The position numbers and the translations under genes are program-made. Positions 13,389 through 19,340 of a stretch of 19,340 nt of DNA are shown here, piece by piece. The stretch lies in the NCBI GenBank assembly GCA_902472555.1, contig CABROF010000041.1, positions 1-19,340 on the forward strand, given 5' to 3'. This DNA is from UMGS1851 sp900555605 (lineage in GTDB: Bacteria > Bacillota > Clostridia > UBA1212 > UBA1255). How positions within the stretch are numbered: the first letter of the stretch is position 1; each line of letters begins with the position of its first letter. The notes beneath the pieces are model-generated. The model was not told the origin of the DNA and did no database searches. It saw nothing but the letters and a program-made list of their open reading frames with translations.

Positions 13389-13567
13389 GACTATGCAGTA
13401 AAAATGTCATCTGCATAGTCTGCGGGAGTCTGCAGAGATGCTGATGACTTTGTGTTGGATATTATCATTTCAGGGTGCGGCTGCATGTGAGAACATGAAC
13501 TCGGAAGTGTTGATATAAAAATGATAAAAGTTACGGGTTTTGTATTTTTTTGGAGGTGTTGTAACAG
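13388..13567 (+). promoter_or_regulatory. Structured rpmJ-rpsM leader, possible pseudoknot
   Basis: A perfect 11-bp hairpin, AGACTATGCAG (13388-13398) with CTGCATAGTCT (13411-13421), is not followed by a T-run, so it is no simple terminator. Its loop contains GTCAT, which together with the next C (13406-13411) is complementary to GATGAC (13443-13448): an H-type pseudoknot is possible. A competing stem joins AGTC (13427-13430) and GACT (13446-13449). Further on, CATGT (13484-13488) and ACATG (13493-13497) flank a GAGA (GNRA) tetraloop. TGGAGGTG, 9 nt before the ATG, starts translation of rpsM. In E. coli the alpha operon leader is a pseudoknot bound by S4; S4 is encoded in this operon too. Confidence 0.5.
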
Positions 13568-13936
13568 ATGGCTCGTATTGCAGGTGTCGACTTGCCGAGA
13601 GAAAAACGCGTTGAAATCGGACTGACGTATATTTACGGAATTGGAAAGTCCAAATCTCAGGAGATTTTGGGAAAGACGGGAATCAGTCCTGATACAAGAG
13701 TCAGAGATCTGACGGACGATGAAGTTGCGAAATTAAGGGATATTATTGATAAAGAATACCATGTCGAGGGTGACGTCAGAAGAGAAGTATCGCTGAACAT
13801 CAAACGTCTCATGGAAATTGGCTGCTATCGCGGCAGACGCCATAAGATGGGACTGCCGGTACGCGGACAGCGGACAAAAACCAATGCCAGAACGCGTAAA
13901 GGTCCCAGTAAGACCGTAGCAGGTAAGAAGAAGTAA
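13568..13936 (+). CDS. rpsM: 30S ribosomal protein S13
   Basis: S13 lies in the 30S head, contacts P-site tRNA and forms bridges to L5. The 122 residues match. It opens with MARIAGVDLPREKRVEIGLTY, has the helix-two-turn-helix GIGKSKSQEIL, and ends with the basic tail HKMGLPVRGQRTKTNARTRKG. TGGAGGTG (13551-13558) precedes ATG 13568. It is the first gene of the alpha cluster and is preceded by the longest spacer inside the super-operon (179 nt). Confidence 0.98.
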   Translation: MARIAGVDLPREKRVEIGLTYIYGIGKSKSQEILGKTGISPDTRVRDLTDDEVAKLRDIIDKEYHVEGDVRREVSLNIKRLMEIGCYRGRRHKMGLPVRGQRTKTNARTRKGPSKTVAGKKK

Positions 13937-13950
13937 GGGGAGGTTTGAGC

Positions 13951-14352
13951 ATGGCAGCGAAAGTAACGAAAAAAAATGTAAGAGGCAAGAGAAGAGAGCG
14001 CAAGTTTATTGAATATGGACAGGCGCATGTTCGTTCAAGCTTCAATAATACGATTGTAACCATTACTGACAGAGCCGGGAATGCGATTTCTTGGGCAAGT
14101 GCAGGCGGTTTGGGATTCAGAGGCTCCAAAAAGAGCACTCCGTTTGCCGCACAGTCTGCTGCTGATACTGCTGCAAGGGCTGCAATGGAACACGGACTTC
14201 GTTCGGTTGAGGTCTTTGTAAGAGGTCCGGGCGCGGGCAGAGAAGCTGCAATCCGTGCGCTGCAGGCCGCGGGTCTTGAGGTCAGTCTGATTAAGGACGA
14301 GACCCCGATTCCGCACAACGGCTGCAGGCCGCCCAAGAGAAGAAGAGTTTAA
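13951..14352 (+). CDS. rpsK: 30S ribosomal protein S11
   Basis: S11 sits on the 30S platform near the E site. From ATG 13951 the product has 133 residues. It carries EYGQAHVRSSFNNTIVTITD, the SWASAGGLGFRGSKKSTPFA motif, FVRGPGAGREAAIRAL and the C-terminal HNGCRPPKRRRV. GGGGAGG (13937-13943) is 7 nt before this ATG; a TTG at 13945 is in frame but overlaps the spacing region. It follows rpsM by 14 nt. Confidence 0.98.
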   Translation: MAAKVTKKNVRGKRRERKFIEYGQAHVRSSFNNTIVTITDRAGNAISWASAGGLGFRGSKKSTPFAAQSAADTAARAAMEHGLRSVEVFVRGPGAGREAAIRALQAAGLEVSLIKDETPIPHNGCRPPKRRRV

Positions 14353-14371
14353 TTTGGAGGTGTAGTTATCA

Positions 14372-14998
14372 ATGGCTAGATATACTGATGCATCCTGCAG
14401 GCTTTGCAGAAGAGAAGGCGAAAAGCTTTTTCTGAAAGGTGCGAGATGTTATACTGATAAATGTGCAATTACCAGAAGGTCCTATGCGCCCGGTCAGCAT
14501 GGTCAGGCAAAGAAGAAACAGTCGGAATACTGTCTGCAGCTGCGGGAGAAGCAGAAAGCAAAACGGTATTACGGCGTGCTGGAAAAGCAGTTTCATAATT
14601 ATTTTGAATTGGCAAGCAAGAAAAAGGGTGTGACCGGTGAAAACCTGCTGGTGCTTTTGGAGAGAAGACTGGACAATGTCGTTTACCGCATGGGTTTAGG
14701 CGTTTCCCGGGCTGAAGCAAGACAGCTGGTTCGGCACGGACATTTTACCGTAAACGGAAAGAGAGTCGATATCCCATCCTTTTTGGTATCGGTGAATGAT
14801 GTGATTGCCGTATGTGACAAGAGCAGATCCAGCGGCCGGATCGACGAGATTCTCGGCGTTACCGGAAGCCGCACAGTACCGGAATGGATTTCTTATGATG
14901 CAGATAAAATGACCGCCACTGTTATGAGCTTTCCAAAACGTGAAGAAATTGATTTCCCTGTGAAAGAGCATCTGATTGTCGAGTTGTATAGCAAGTAA
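14372..14998 (+). CDS. rpsD: 30S ribosomal protein S4, zinc type
   Basis: S4 nucleates 30S body assembly and is a general antitermination and autoregulatory protein in several bacteria. The 208 residues match the family. The N-terminal domain has Cys9, Cys12, Cys26 and Cys31, the ligand set known from zinc-containing S4. It is followed by RSYAPGQHGQAKKKQSEY, the YGVLEKQFHNYF region and an S4 domain with NVVYRMGLGVSRAEARQLV and HFTVNGKRVDIPSF. In B. subtilis rpsD is a single gene elsewhere with its own S4-controlled leader; here it sits inside the alpha cluster, as in E. coli. GGAGGTG precedes the ATG. Confidence 0.98.
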   Translation: MARYTDASCRLCRREGEKLFLKGARCYTDKCAITRRSYAPGQHGQAKKKQSEYCLQLREKQKAKRYYGVLEKQFHNYFELASKKKGVTGENLLVLLERRLDNVVYRMGLGVSRAEARQLVRHGHFTVNGKRVDIPSFLVSVNDVIAVCDKSRSSGRIDEILGVTGSRTVPEWISYDADKMTATVMSFPKREEIDFPVKEHLIVELYSK

Positions 14999-15049
14999 TG
15001 ATGTGGGAATGATCTATGTGAAATTCGAGATGTCAGGGAGGGAATCATT

Positions 15050-16000
15050 GTGAACGAAATTGAAAAGCCGAAGATTGAGTGTGTGGCCACCGATGAATTG
15101 GAGACATACGGCAAATTTGTAATTGAGCCGCTGGAAAGAGGCTATGGAATTACGCTCGGAAATTCATTGAGACGAATCCTTTTATCTTCTTTGCCCGGCG
15201 CGGCGATTATGAATATTAAGGTTGAGGGCGCCCGCCATGAATTTTCCACAATTCCCGGGGTAGTTGAGGATGTTACGGAAATGATCCTTAACTTAAAAGG
15301 CGTTGGTTTCCGTCTTTATGCGGAAGGAACCAAAATCGTACGGATCGAGGCCAGCGAAAGAGGCGTGGTGACTGCAGGAGACATCATTTGTGATTCAGAC
15401 GTAGAAGTGCTGAATCCGGATCATCATATTGCGACGCTGAACGGCGACGGCAGACTGTGTGTGGAAATGGAAGTCGGCACCGGTACCGGCTGGAGGTCTG
15501 CCGATAAAAATAAAAAGCCCAATCAGGCATTTGGCGTAATTCCGATTGATTCCATCTTTACTCCCGTGAAAAAAGTAAATTATACGGTAGAGAATACCCG
15601 TGTAGGGAATGTTACGGATTATGACAAGCTCTCGCTTGAGGTTTGGACCAACGGCGCATTGACGCCGAAGGAAGCAATCAGTCAAAGTGCAAAGATATTA
15701 GTGGAACAGCTGGCACTTTTTGTGAATCTGACTGAGGAAGAAGAAGTGCGGGAGATTGAAATCGATAAGGATATTTCTGGGAAAAAGGAAAAGATTCTGG
15801 AAATGAATATCGAAGAGCTTGATTTATCTGTTCGTTCTTATAACTGTCTGAAGCGGGCGGCAGTCAATACCGTGGAGGATCTGGTTAACAAGACTGAGGA
15901 CGAGATGATGAAGGTACGTAATTTGGGCAGAAAGTCCCTCGAAGAGGTGCTCCATAAGCTGGCAAGCCTTGGATTGTCTCTTAGAAAATCTGATGAATAA
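15050..16000 (+). CDS. rpoA: DNA-directed RNA polymerase subunit alpha
   Basis: RpoA dimerises to start assembly of RNA polymerase and contacts upstream promoter DNA and activators. The 316 residues match. The N-terminal domain has FVIEPLERGYGITLGNSLRR (24-42 region), SSLPGAAI, and GEFSTIPGV-like HEFSTIPGVVEDV. The C-terminal domain begins near residue 250 with LDLSVRSYNCLKRA; Arg262 matches E. coli Arg265, which reads UP elements, and NLGRKSLEEV follows. The start is GTG 15050 with GGGAGGG upstream (15036-15042). It is 51 nt after rpsD and 30 nt before rplQ. Confidence 0.98.
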   Translation: MNEIEKPKIECVATDELETYGKFVIEPLERGYGITLGNSLRRILLSSLPGAAIMNIKVEGARHEFSTIPGVVEDVTEMILNLKGVGFRLYAEGTKIVRIEASERGVVTAGDIICDSDVEVLNPDHHIATLNGDGRLCVEMEVGTGTGWRSADKNKKPNQAFGVIPIDSIFTPVKKVNYTVENTRVGNVTDYDKLSLEVWTNGALTPKEAISQSAKILVEQLALFVNLTEEEEVREIEIDKDISGKKEKILEMNIEELDLSVRSYNCLKRAAVNTVEDLVNKTEDEMMKVRNLGRKSLEEVLHKLASLGLSLRKSDE

Positions 16001-16030
16001 AGGTAATTAATGTTGGGAGGTTTGTTGTAA

Positions 16031-16555
16031 ATGGGATATAGAAAGCTTGGTCGCCCCTCCGATCAAAGAAAGGCAATGCTCAAGGGCCTTGTAACTGCGC
16101 TGCTACAGAACGGTTCTGTTGTAACCACAGAGACAAGAGCAAAGGAAGTACAGAGTATTGCGGAACGGCTCATCGGAAAAGCGGTAAAGGAAGCAGATAA
16201 TTTCACGACAAGACAGATAAAGGTCAGCGCGGTGCCGCTGGATTCCAAAGGAAAACGGATGACAGTGATTGCGACCTCCAAGAACGGTACGAAATTCAAA
16301 AAATTTGCAGACCGTGAGATCAAGTCCGATCTGGTAAGAGTAGATAATCCATCCAGACTGGCGGCGAGAAAGCAGGCCATGACTTGGATCTATAAGACAA
16401 AGGATGAAAAAGGAAACAATCTCAATGTCGTAAATAAACTGTATGACGAATTGGCTGTGAAGTATAAAGACCGCAAGGGCGGTTACACCCGGATTTATAA
16501 GACCGGTCCGCGCAGAGGGGATGCGGCGCCGATGGCAATACTGGAATTGGTATAA
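16031..16555 (+). CDS. rplQ: 50S ribosomal protein L17 with internal insertion
   Basis: L17 belongs to the ring around the peptide exit. Family members usually have about 113-130 residues; this one has 174. Residues 1-51 are canonical (GYRKLGRPSDQRKAMLKGL, TETRAKEVQSIAERLI), as are residues 108-174 (SRLAARKQAMTWIY, KYKDRKGGYTRI, PRRGDAAPMAILEL). The additional 55 or so residues lie between them, about 52-107, and replace the short turn of B. subtilis L17 before DLHARRQ. The insertion is charged, with alternating beta-type stretches. I recall L17 forms of this type from Lachnospiraceae-like Clostridia. GGGAGG (16015-16020) precedes the ATG. It ends 20 nt before a terminator. Confidence 0.97.
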   Translation: MGYRKLGRPSDQRKAMLKGLVTALLQNGSVVTTETRAKEVQSIAERLIGKAVKEADNFTTRQIKVSAVPLDSKGKRMTVIATSKNGTKFKKFADREIKSDLVRVDNPSRLAARKQAMTWIYKTKDEKGNNLNVVNKLYDELAVKYKDRKGGYTRIYKTGPRRGDAAPMAILELV

Positions 16556-16575
16556 TATAAGGGATACAGCCGTAT

Positions 16576-16608
16576 GGGGATTGTCTGATTCAGATGATCC
16601 CCTTTTTT
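16576..16608 (+). terminator. Intrinsic terminator ending the ribosomal super-operon
   Basis: GGGGATTGTC (16576-16585) pairs with GATGATCCCC (16593-16602) with two G-U pairs around a 7-nt loop, followed at once by six T residues (16603-16608). This is a good intrinsic terminator 20 nt after rplQ. The ecf genes lie beyond it. Confidence 0.85.
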
Positions 16609-16662
16609 GTCATCGCACCGGATTTCGACAGGCCGGGATAAACGGCCGCGGGCCGCGGGGAA
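16609..16662 (+). other. GC-rich spacer before ecfA1
   Basis: This 54-nt spacer contains CGGCC (16643-16647) and GGCCG (16651-16655), which form a short hairpin next to the weak GGGG ribosome binding site of ecfA1. I find no convincing -35/-10 pair here, so ecfA1 expression may depend on read-through of the terminator or on a promoter I cannot recognise. Confidence 0.4.
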
Positions 16663-17577
16663 GTGAAAGCTTTGGAAGAATTTATAAAATTTGAACATGT
16701 GACCCACAGCTACGATGTAGCTGATGAGAATGGGAATGATCAGAAGGATGACTTTACATCACTCCATAAAATATATTTTGCGGTGGAGGATATCTGCCTT
16801 GCGGTGCCTGCCGGATCATTTACTGCAATTATAGGCCGGAACGGGTCGGGAAAGTCCACCATTGCCCGCATGATGAACGGATTGATCGTTCCGACAGAAG
16901 GGACGGTTTGGGTCAATCAGATCAATACCGCTGATGATGAATTGATTTGGGATATCCGCAGCAATGTCGGGATGGTATTTCAAAATCCGGATAACCAGAT
17001 CATCGGCACATCTGTTGAAGAGGATGTAGCCTTTGGACCGGAGAATTTAGGCGTTGCGCGTGAGGAAATGATCAAGCGCATAGATTGGGCTTTGGAAACT
17101 GTCGGATTGACAAAAGTACGTAAATTTGAGCCGCATCTGCTGTCCGGCGGGCAGAAGCAGCGCGTAGCCATTGCCGGCATTTTGGCAATGCAGCCGAAAT
17201 GTATCGTTTTAGATGAAGCGACCGCTATGCTGGACCCCACCGGGCGCAAAGAGGTTATGCGGGTGGTGAAGCAGCTGAATGAGGAGAATCATATTACGAT
17301 CATCCATATTACACATCATATGGATGAGGTCACGCAGGCGGAGCGGGTGATTCTAATTGACAACGGACATATCCGGATGACTGGAACGCCGAAAGAAATT
17401 TTTAAAAATGCAGAAGTTGTGCGCGGTGCGGGACTGGAGGTTCCGCAGGTCACGCAGCTGTTTCAGCTTTTGCGGGAACGCGGCATATCCGTTCCCGCAG
17501 ATGTGATTACGATTGACGAGGCCGTATCGGTACTGCGTGCGAAAATGGAGGAAAGAACGCATGTCTTTGACCATTGA
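16663..17577 (+). CDS. ecfA1: Energy-coupling factor transporter ATPase EcfA1
   Basis: One of two ATPases that power the ECF vitamin transporters at the inner face of the membrane. The 304 residues (from GTG 16663) contain Walker A GRNGSGKST (58-66), the Q-loop with Gln107 (VFQNPDNQ), the signature LSGGQKQR (160-167), Walker B IVLDEAT with Glu186, and the switch histidine in ITHHMDE (His218). A TTG at 16672 would give MEEFIKFEHV and is equally plausible; neither has an ideal binding site. Between FEHVTHSY and VEDICLAV there is a hydrophilic stretch about 15 residues longer than usual. The gene overlaps ecfA2 by 17 nt. Confidence 0.94.
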   Translation: MKALEEFIKFEHVTHSYDVADENGNDQKDDFTSLHKIYFAVEDICLAVPAGSFTAIIGRNGSGKSTIARMMNGLIVPTEGTVWVNQINTADDELIWDIRSNVGMVFQNPDNQIIGTSVEEDVAFGPENLGVAREEMIKRIDWALETVGLTKVRKFEPHLLSGGQKQRVAIAGILAMQPKCIVLDEATAMLDPTGRKEVMRVVKQLNEENHITIIHITHHMDEVTQAERVILIDNGHIRMTGTPKEIFKNAEVVRGAGLEVPQVTQLFQLLRERGISVPADVITIDEAVSVLRAKMEERTHVFDH

Positions 17578-18415
17578 GCATCTGACATATACCTATATGC
17601 GGAATACGCCTTTTGAAAAGGAGGCGCTCCATGATGTCAGCCTGACGATTCAGGACGGAGAGTTTGTCGGCATTATCGGACATACCGGCTGTGGAAAATC
17701 CACGCTGATCCAGCATTTTAACGGGCTGCTGAAACCGGACCCGGGCAGAATTTTGATTGACGGGGAAGTTATGAACCATGCGAACCTGAAAGAGATGCGC
17801 AAAAAGGTCGGTTTGGTTTTTCAGTATCCGGAGTATCAGCTGTTTGAGGAAACTGTTTTTAAAGATATTGCCTTTGGATTAAAAAAGGAAAATCTAACGC
17901 CGGAGGCGCTGCAGGCACGTGTGGAGGAGGCCGCGGAGATCGTGGGGCTCACACCGGAGCTCCTGGAAAAATCGATATACGATCTTTCCGGAGGACAAAA
18001 ACGACGTGTCGCCATTGCAGGCGTGATCGTAATGAAGCCTTCTATTTTGGTACTGGATGAACCTGCGGCAGGACTGGACCCTGCCGGACGGGATGAGATT
18101 CTGCGGTTTGCAAGAAACCTGCGGGATGTACATGGCATTACAGTGGTATTGGTTTCCCATAGCATGGAAGATATCGCCCGCATGGCGGACCGCGTAATCG
18201 TAATGAATGAAGGACGCGTTGAAATGACCGGTACGCCGGCCGAGGTATTTCAGCATTATGAGAGATTGCATGAGATCGGACTATCTGTGCCGCAGATGAC
18301 GGTCTTATTTCACCGCTTGAAGGAATATTTTCCTCATATCCGGGATGATATCTATACGGTAGATTGTGCGGCGGAGGAGCTAACGCGCCTGCTGGCGGGA
18401 GGAATGCAGTCATGA
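17561..18415 (+). CDS. ecfA2: Energy-coupling factor transporter ATPase EcfA2
   Basis: The second ATPase of the ECF core. The 284 residues show Walker A GHTGCGKST (40-48), Gln88 in VFQYPEYQLFEETV, the signature LSGGQKRR (142-149), Walker B ILVLDEPAAGLD (162-173, Glu167) and His200 in VSHSMED. The FEETV segment after the Q-loop is typical of EcfA2. ATG 17561 is set by GGAGGAAAG (17547-17555) within the end of ecfA1. The last four bases overlap the ecfT start as ATGA, a sign of coupled translation and fixed stoichiometry. The C-terminal part ends in the usual ECF-specific helical extension. Confidence 0.97.
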   Translation: MSLTIEHLTYTYMRNTPFEKEALHDVSLTIQDGEFVGIIGHTGCGKSTLIQHFNGLLKPDPGRILIDGEVMNHANLKEMRKKVGLVFQYPEYQLFEETVFKDIAFGLKKENLTPEALQARVEEAAEIVGLTPELLEKSIYDLSGGQKRRVAIAGVIVMKPSILVLDEPAAGLDPAGRDEILRFARNLRDVHGITVVLVSHSMEDIARMADRVIVMNEGRVEMTGTPAEVFQHYERLHEIGLSVPQMTVLFHRLKEYFPHIRDDIYTVDCAAEELTRLLAGGMQS

Positions 18416-19209
18416 CGATTTCAATCGGCCAATATATTCCCGGAAATTCATTTCTGCACAGGGCGGATCCCAGGACCAAGCTTGTATTGACGCTTGTTTA
18501 CATGATTTTTACGGTTCTGATTCATCATTTTATCGGGTATGCCGTGGCGGCGGTCCTTTTGCTTGCGGCAATCATCTGTGCCTCGGTTCCGCCGCGGATT
18601 ATTATAAAAAGCATGAAGCCTGTGGTGTTTATCGTCATTTTTACGATGATTCTCAACTTGTTTTTCTATAAAGGGGAGCATGTGCTGTTCCATATTTGGA
18701 AAATCAATATTTATTATGAGTCCATCATATTCAGCGTAAAAATGATGATCCGCATTATGCTGCTGGTGGTAGGTGCATCTCTGCTGACATACACGACGAC
18801 TTCGGTTATGCTTACGGATGGCTTGGAGTCTTTAATGTCTCCGCTGCGGGTGATCGGTTTTCCGGCACATGAGGTTGCCATGATGATGAGCATTGCGCTG
18901 CGCTTCATTCCCACATTTGTAGAGGAAACCGAACGGATTATGAAGGCCCAGGCGGCCCGGGGCTCGGACTTTGATTCCAAAAAGCTGAGGGAAAAGGTGA
19001 AAAGCTTTATTCCGATTTTGATTCCGCTGTTTGTGGGCGCGTTCCGGCGCGCGGAAGAAATGGCGACTGCCCTGAATGCCAGATGCTATCGCGGAGGAAA
19101 GGGCAGAACAAAATTCCGTGTGCTGAAATTCACATATGTTGACGCTGTTTTGGCAATGATAACTCTGGTATTCTGTGCTGCGATTGTGTTTCTGGAATTT
19201 TTCATGTAA
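18412..19209 (+). CDS. ecfT: Energy-coupling factor transporter transmembrane protein EcfT
   Basis: EcfT links the two ATPases to interchangeable vitamin-binding S components. From ATG 18412 the product has 265 residues. Several hydrophobic segments are clear: about 24-58, 68-86, 108-128, 150-165, 198-212 and 242-263. The cytoplasmic coupling helices carry the family signatures QAARGSDF (180-187) and ALNARCYRGG (220-229). The N-terminus YIPGNSFLHRADPRTKLV is typical. No S component is encoded nearby, so this is the shared (group II) module. Translation is coupled to ecfA2 by the ATGA overlap. Confidence 0.97.
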   Translation: MTISIGQYIPGNSFLHRADPRTKLVLTLVYMIFTVLIHHFIGYAVAAVLLLAAIICASVPPRIIIKSMKPVVFIVIFTMILNLFFYKGEHVLFHIWKINIYYESIIFSVKMMIRIMLLVVGASLLTYTTTSVMLTDGLESLMSPLRVIGFPAHEVAMMMSIALRFIPTFVEETERIMKAQAARGSDFDSKKLREKVKSFIPILIPLFVGAFRRAEEMATALNARCYRGGKGRTKFRVLKFTYVDAVLAMITLVFCAAIVFLEFFM

Positions 19210-19264
19210 ACTGTATGTGAAAAGATCAGCGCAGAATGAATCTTACGCGGGAATGGTGATTATA

Positions 19265-19340
19265 ATGAAACGGTTATGTACGTTATTGCTGATATCTCTG
19301 ATCTGCCTGTGTATGCTTGCAGGTGTCGGAGCCGCTGCGG
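19265..19340 (+). CDS. Secreted or exported protein of unknown function, N-terminal part
   Basis: From ATG 19265 the frame stays open to the window edge for 25 codons. It reads a short basic start (MKR) followed by a strongly hydrophobic stretch of about 15 residues (LLLISLICLCMLAG) and small residues (GVGAAA), which fits a Sec signal peptide. GGTGAT (19255-19260) precedes the ATG; in-frame starts at 19253 and 19256 are possible. No lipobox cysteine is seen after LAG. In many Firmicutes truA follows ecfT, but TruA is cytosolic, so this is a different gene. The family is not recognisable from this fragment. Confidence 0.55.
   Translation, partial: MKRLCTLLLISLICLCMLAGVGAAA

Noticed and set aside
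13513..13551. Terminator before rpsM (ATATAAAA with TTTTGTAT, then T-run)
   Set aside because: The stem is almost all A-U with a wobble and a long loop, so it would be too weak; the T-run runs directly into the rpsM ribosome binding site.
1..19340. Mobile elements, CRISPR arrays, tRNA or rRNA genes
   Set aside because: No transposase, terminal inverted repeats with target duplications, regular spacer-repeat array, or tRNA/rRNA signature was seen.

Overview
The window carries the complete, collinear S10-spc-alpha ribosomal protein super-operon of a low-to-moderate GC Gram-positive anaerobe, most likely a member of class Clostridia (Bacillota). The reasons are the gene order from rpsJ to rplQ with adk, map, infA and rpmJ inside it, rpsD (S4) placed inside the alpha cluster, strong AGGAGG-type ribosome binding sites before almost every gene, a zinc-lid adenylate kinase, zinc-type S14, S4 and L36, an L17 with a large internal insertion of the kind I recall from Lachnospiraceae-like Clostridia, and the ecfA1-ecfA2-ecfT transporter core directly downstream. 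I do not name a genus.

Layout. Positions 1-288 hold no gene; they contain two diverged copies of a hairpin-forming repeat and GC-rich terminator hairpins that probably close an upstream transcription unit. A sigma-A type promoter (TTGCAA-17-TATAAT, 289-317) starts a leader of about 340 nt that folds into several local hairpins and contains a strong intrinsic terminator (514-570) about 100 nt before rpsJ. This looks like an attenuator or the end of a separate small RNA. From 667 to 10226 come 21 ribosomal protein genes (S10, L3, L4, L23, L2, S19, L22, S3, L16, L29, S17, L14, L24, L5, S14, S8, L6, L18, S5, L30, L15), followed by secY, adk, map, infA and rpmJ (10228-13388). After a structured 179-nt spacer come rpsM, rpsK, rpsD, rpoA and rplQ (13568-16555), closed by a clear intrinsic terminator (16576-16608). 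Then follow two ECF transporter ATPases and the transmembrane EcfT (16663-19209). The right edge cuts a gene that starts with a signal peptide (19265 onward).

The genes work together in making and using ribosomes: r-proteins, initiation factor 1, the RNA polymerase alpha subunit, the SecYEG channel that docks on the ribosome exit site, N-terminal methionine removal from nascent chains, and nucleotide balance (Adk). The ECF core powers vitamin uptake with substrate-binding S components encoded elsewhere.

The most interesting points are not new genes. First, there are three or four candidate cis-acting RNA structures: the S10 leader with its terminator, the rpsJ-rplC spacer, the rpsH-rplF spacer, and the rpmJ-rpsM leader with a possible pseudoknot. 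Second, the r-proteins with lineage-specific extra segments here (L17, L22, L23, L24) are all members of the ring around the nascent-peptide exit. All RNA structures were found by eye and need folding and covariation tests. No mobile element, tRNA, rRNA or CRISPR array is visible.
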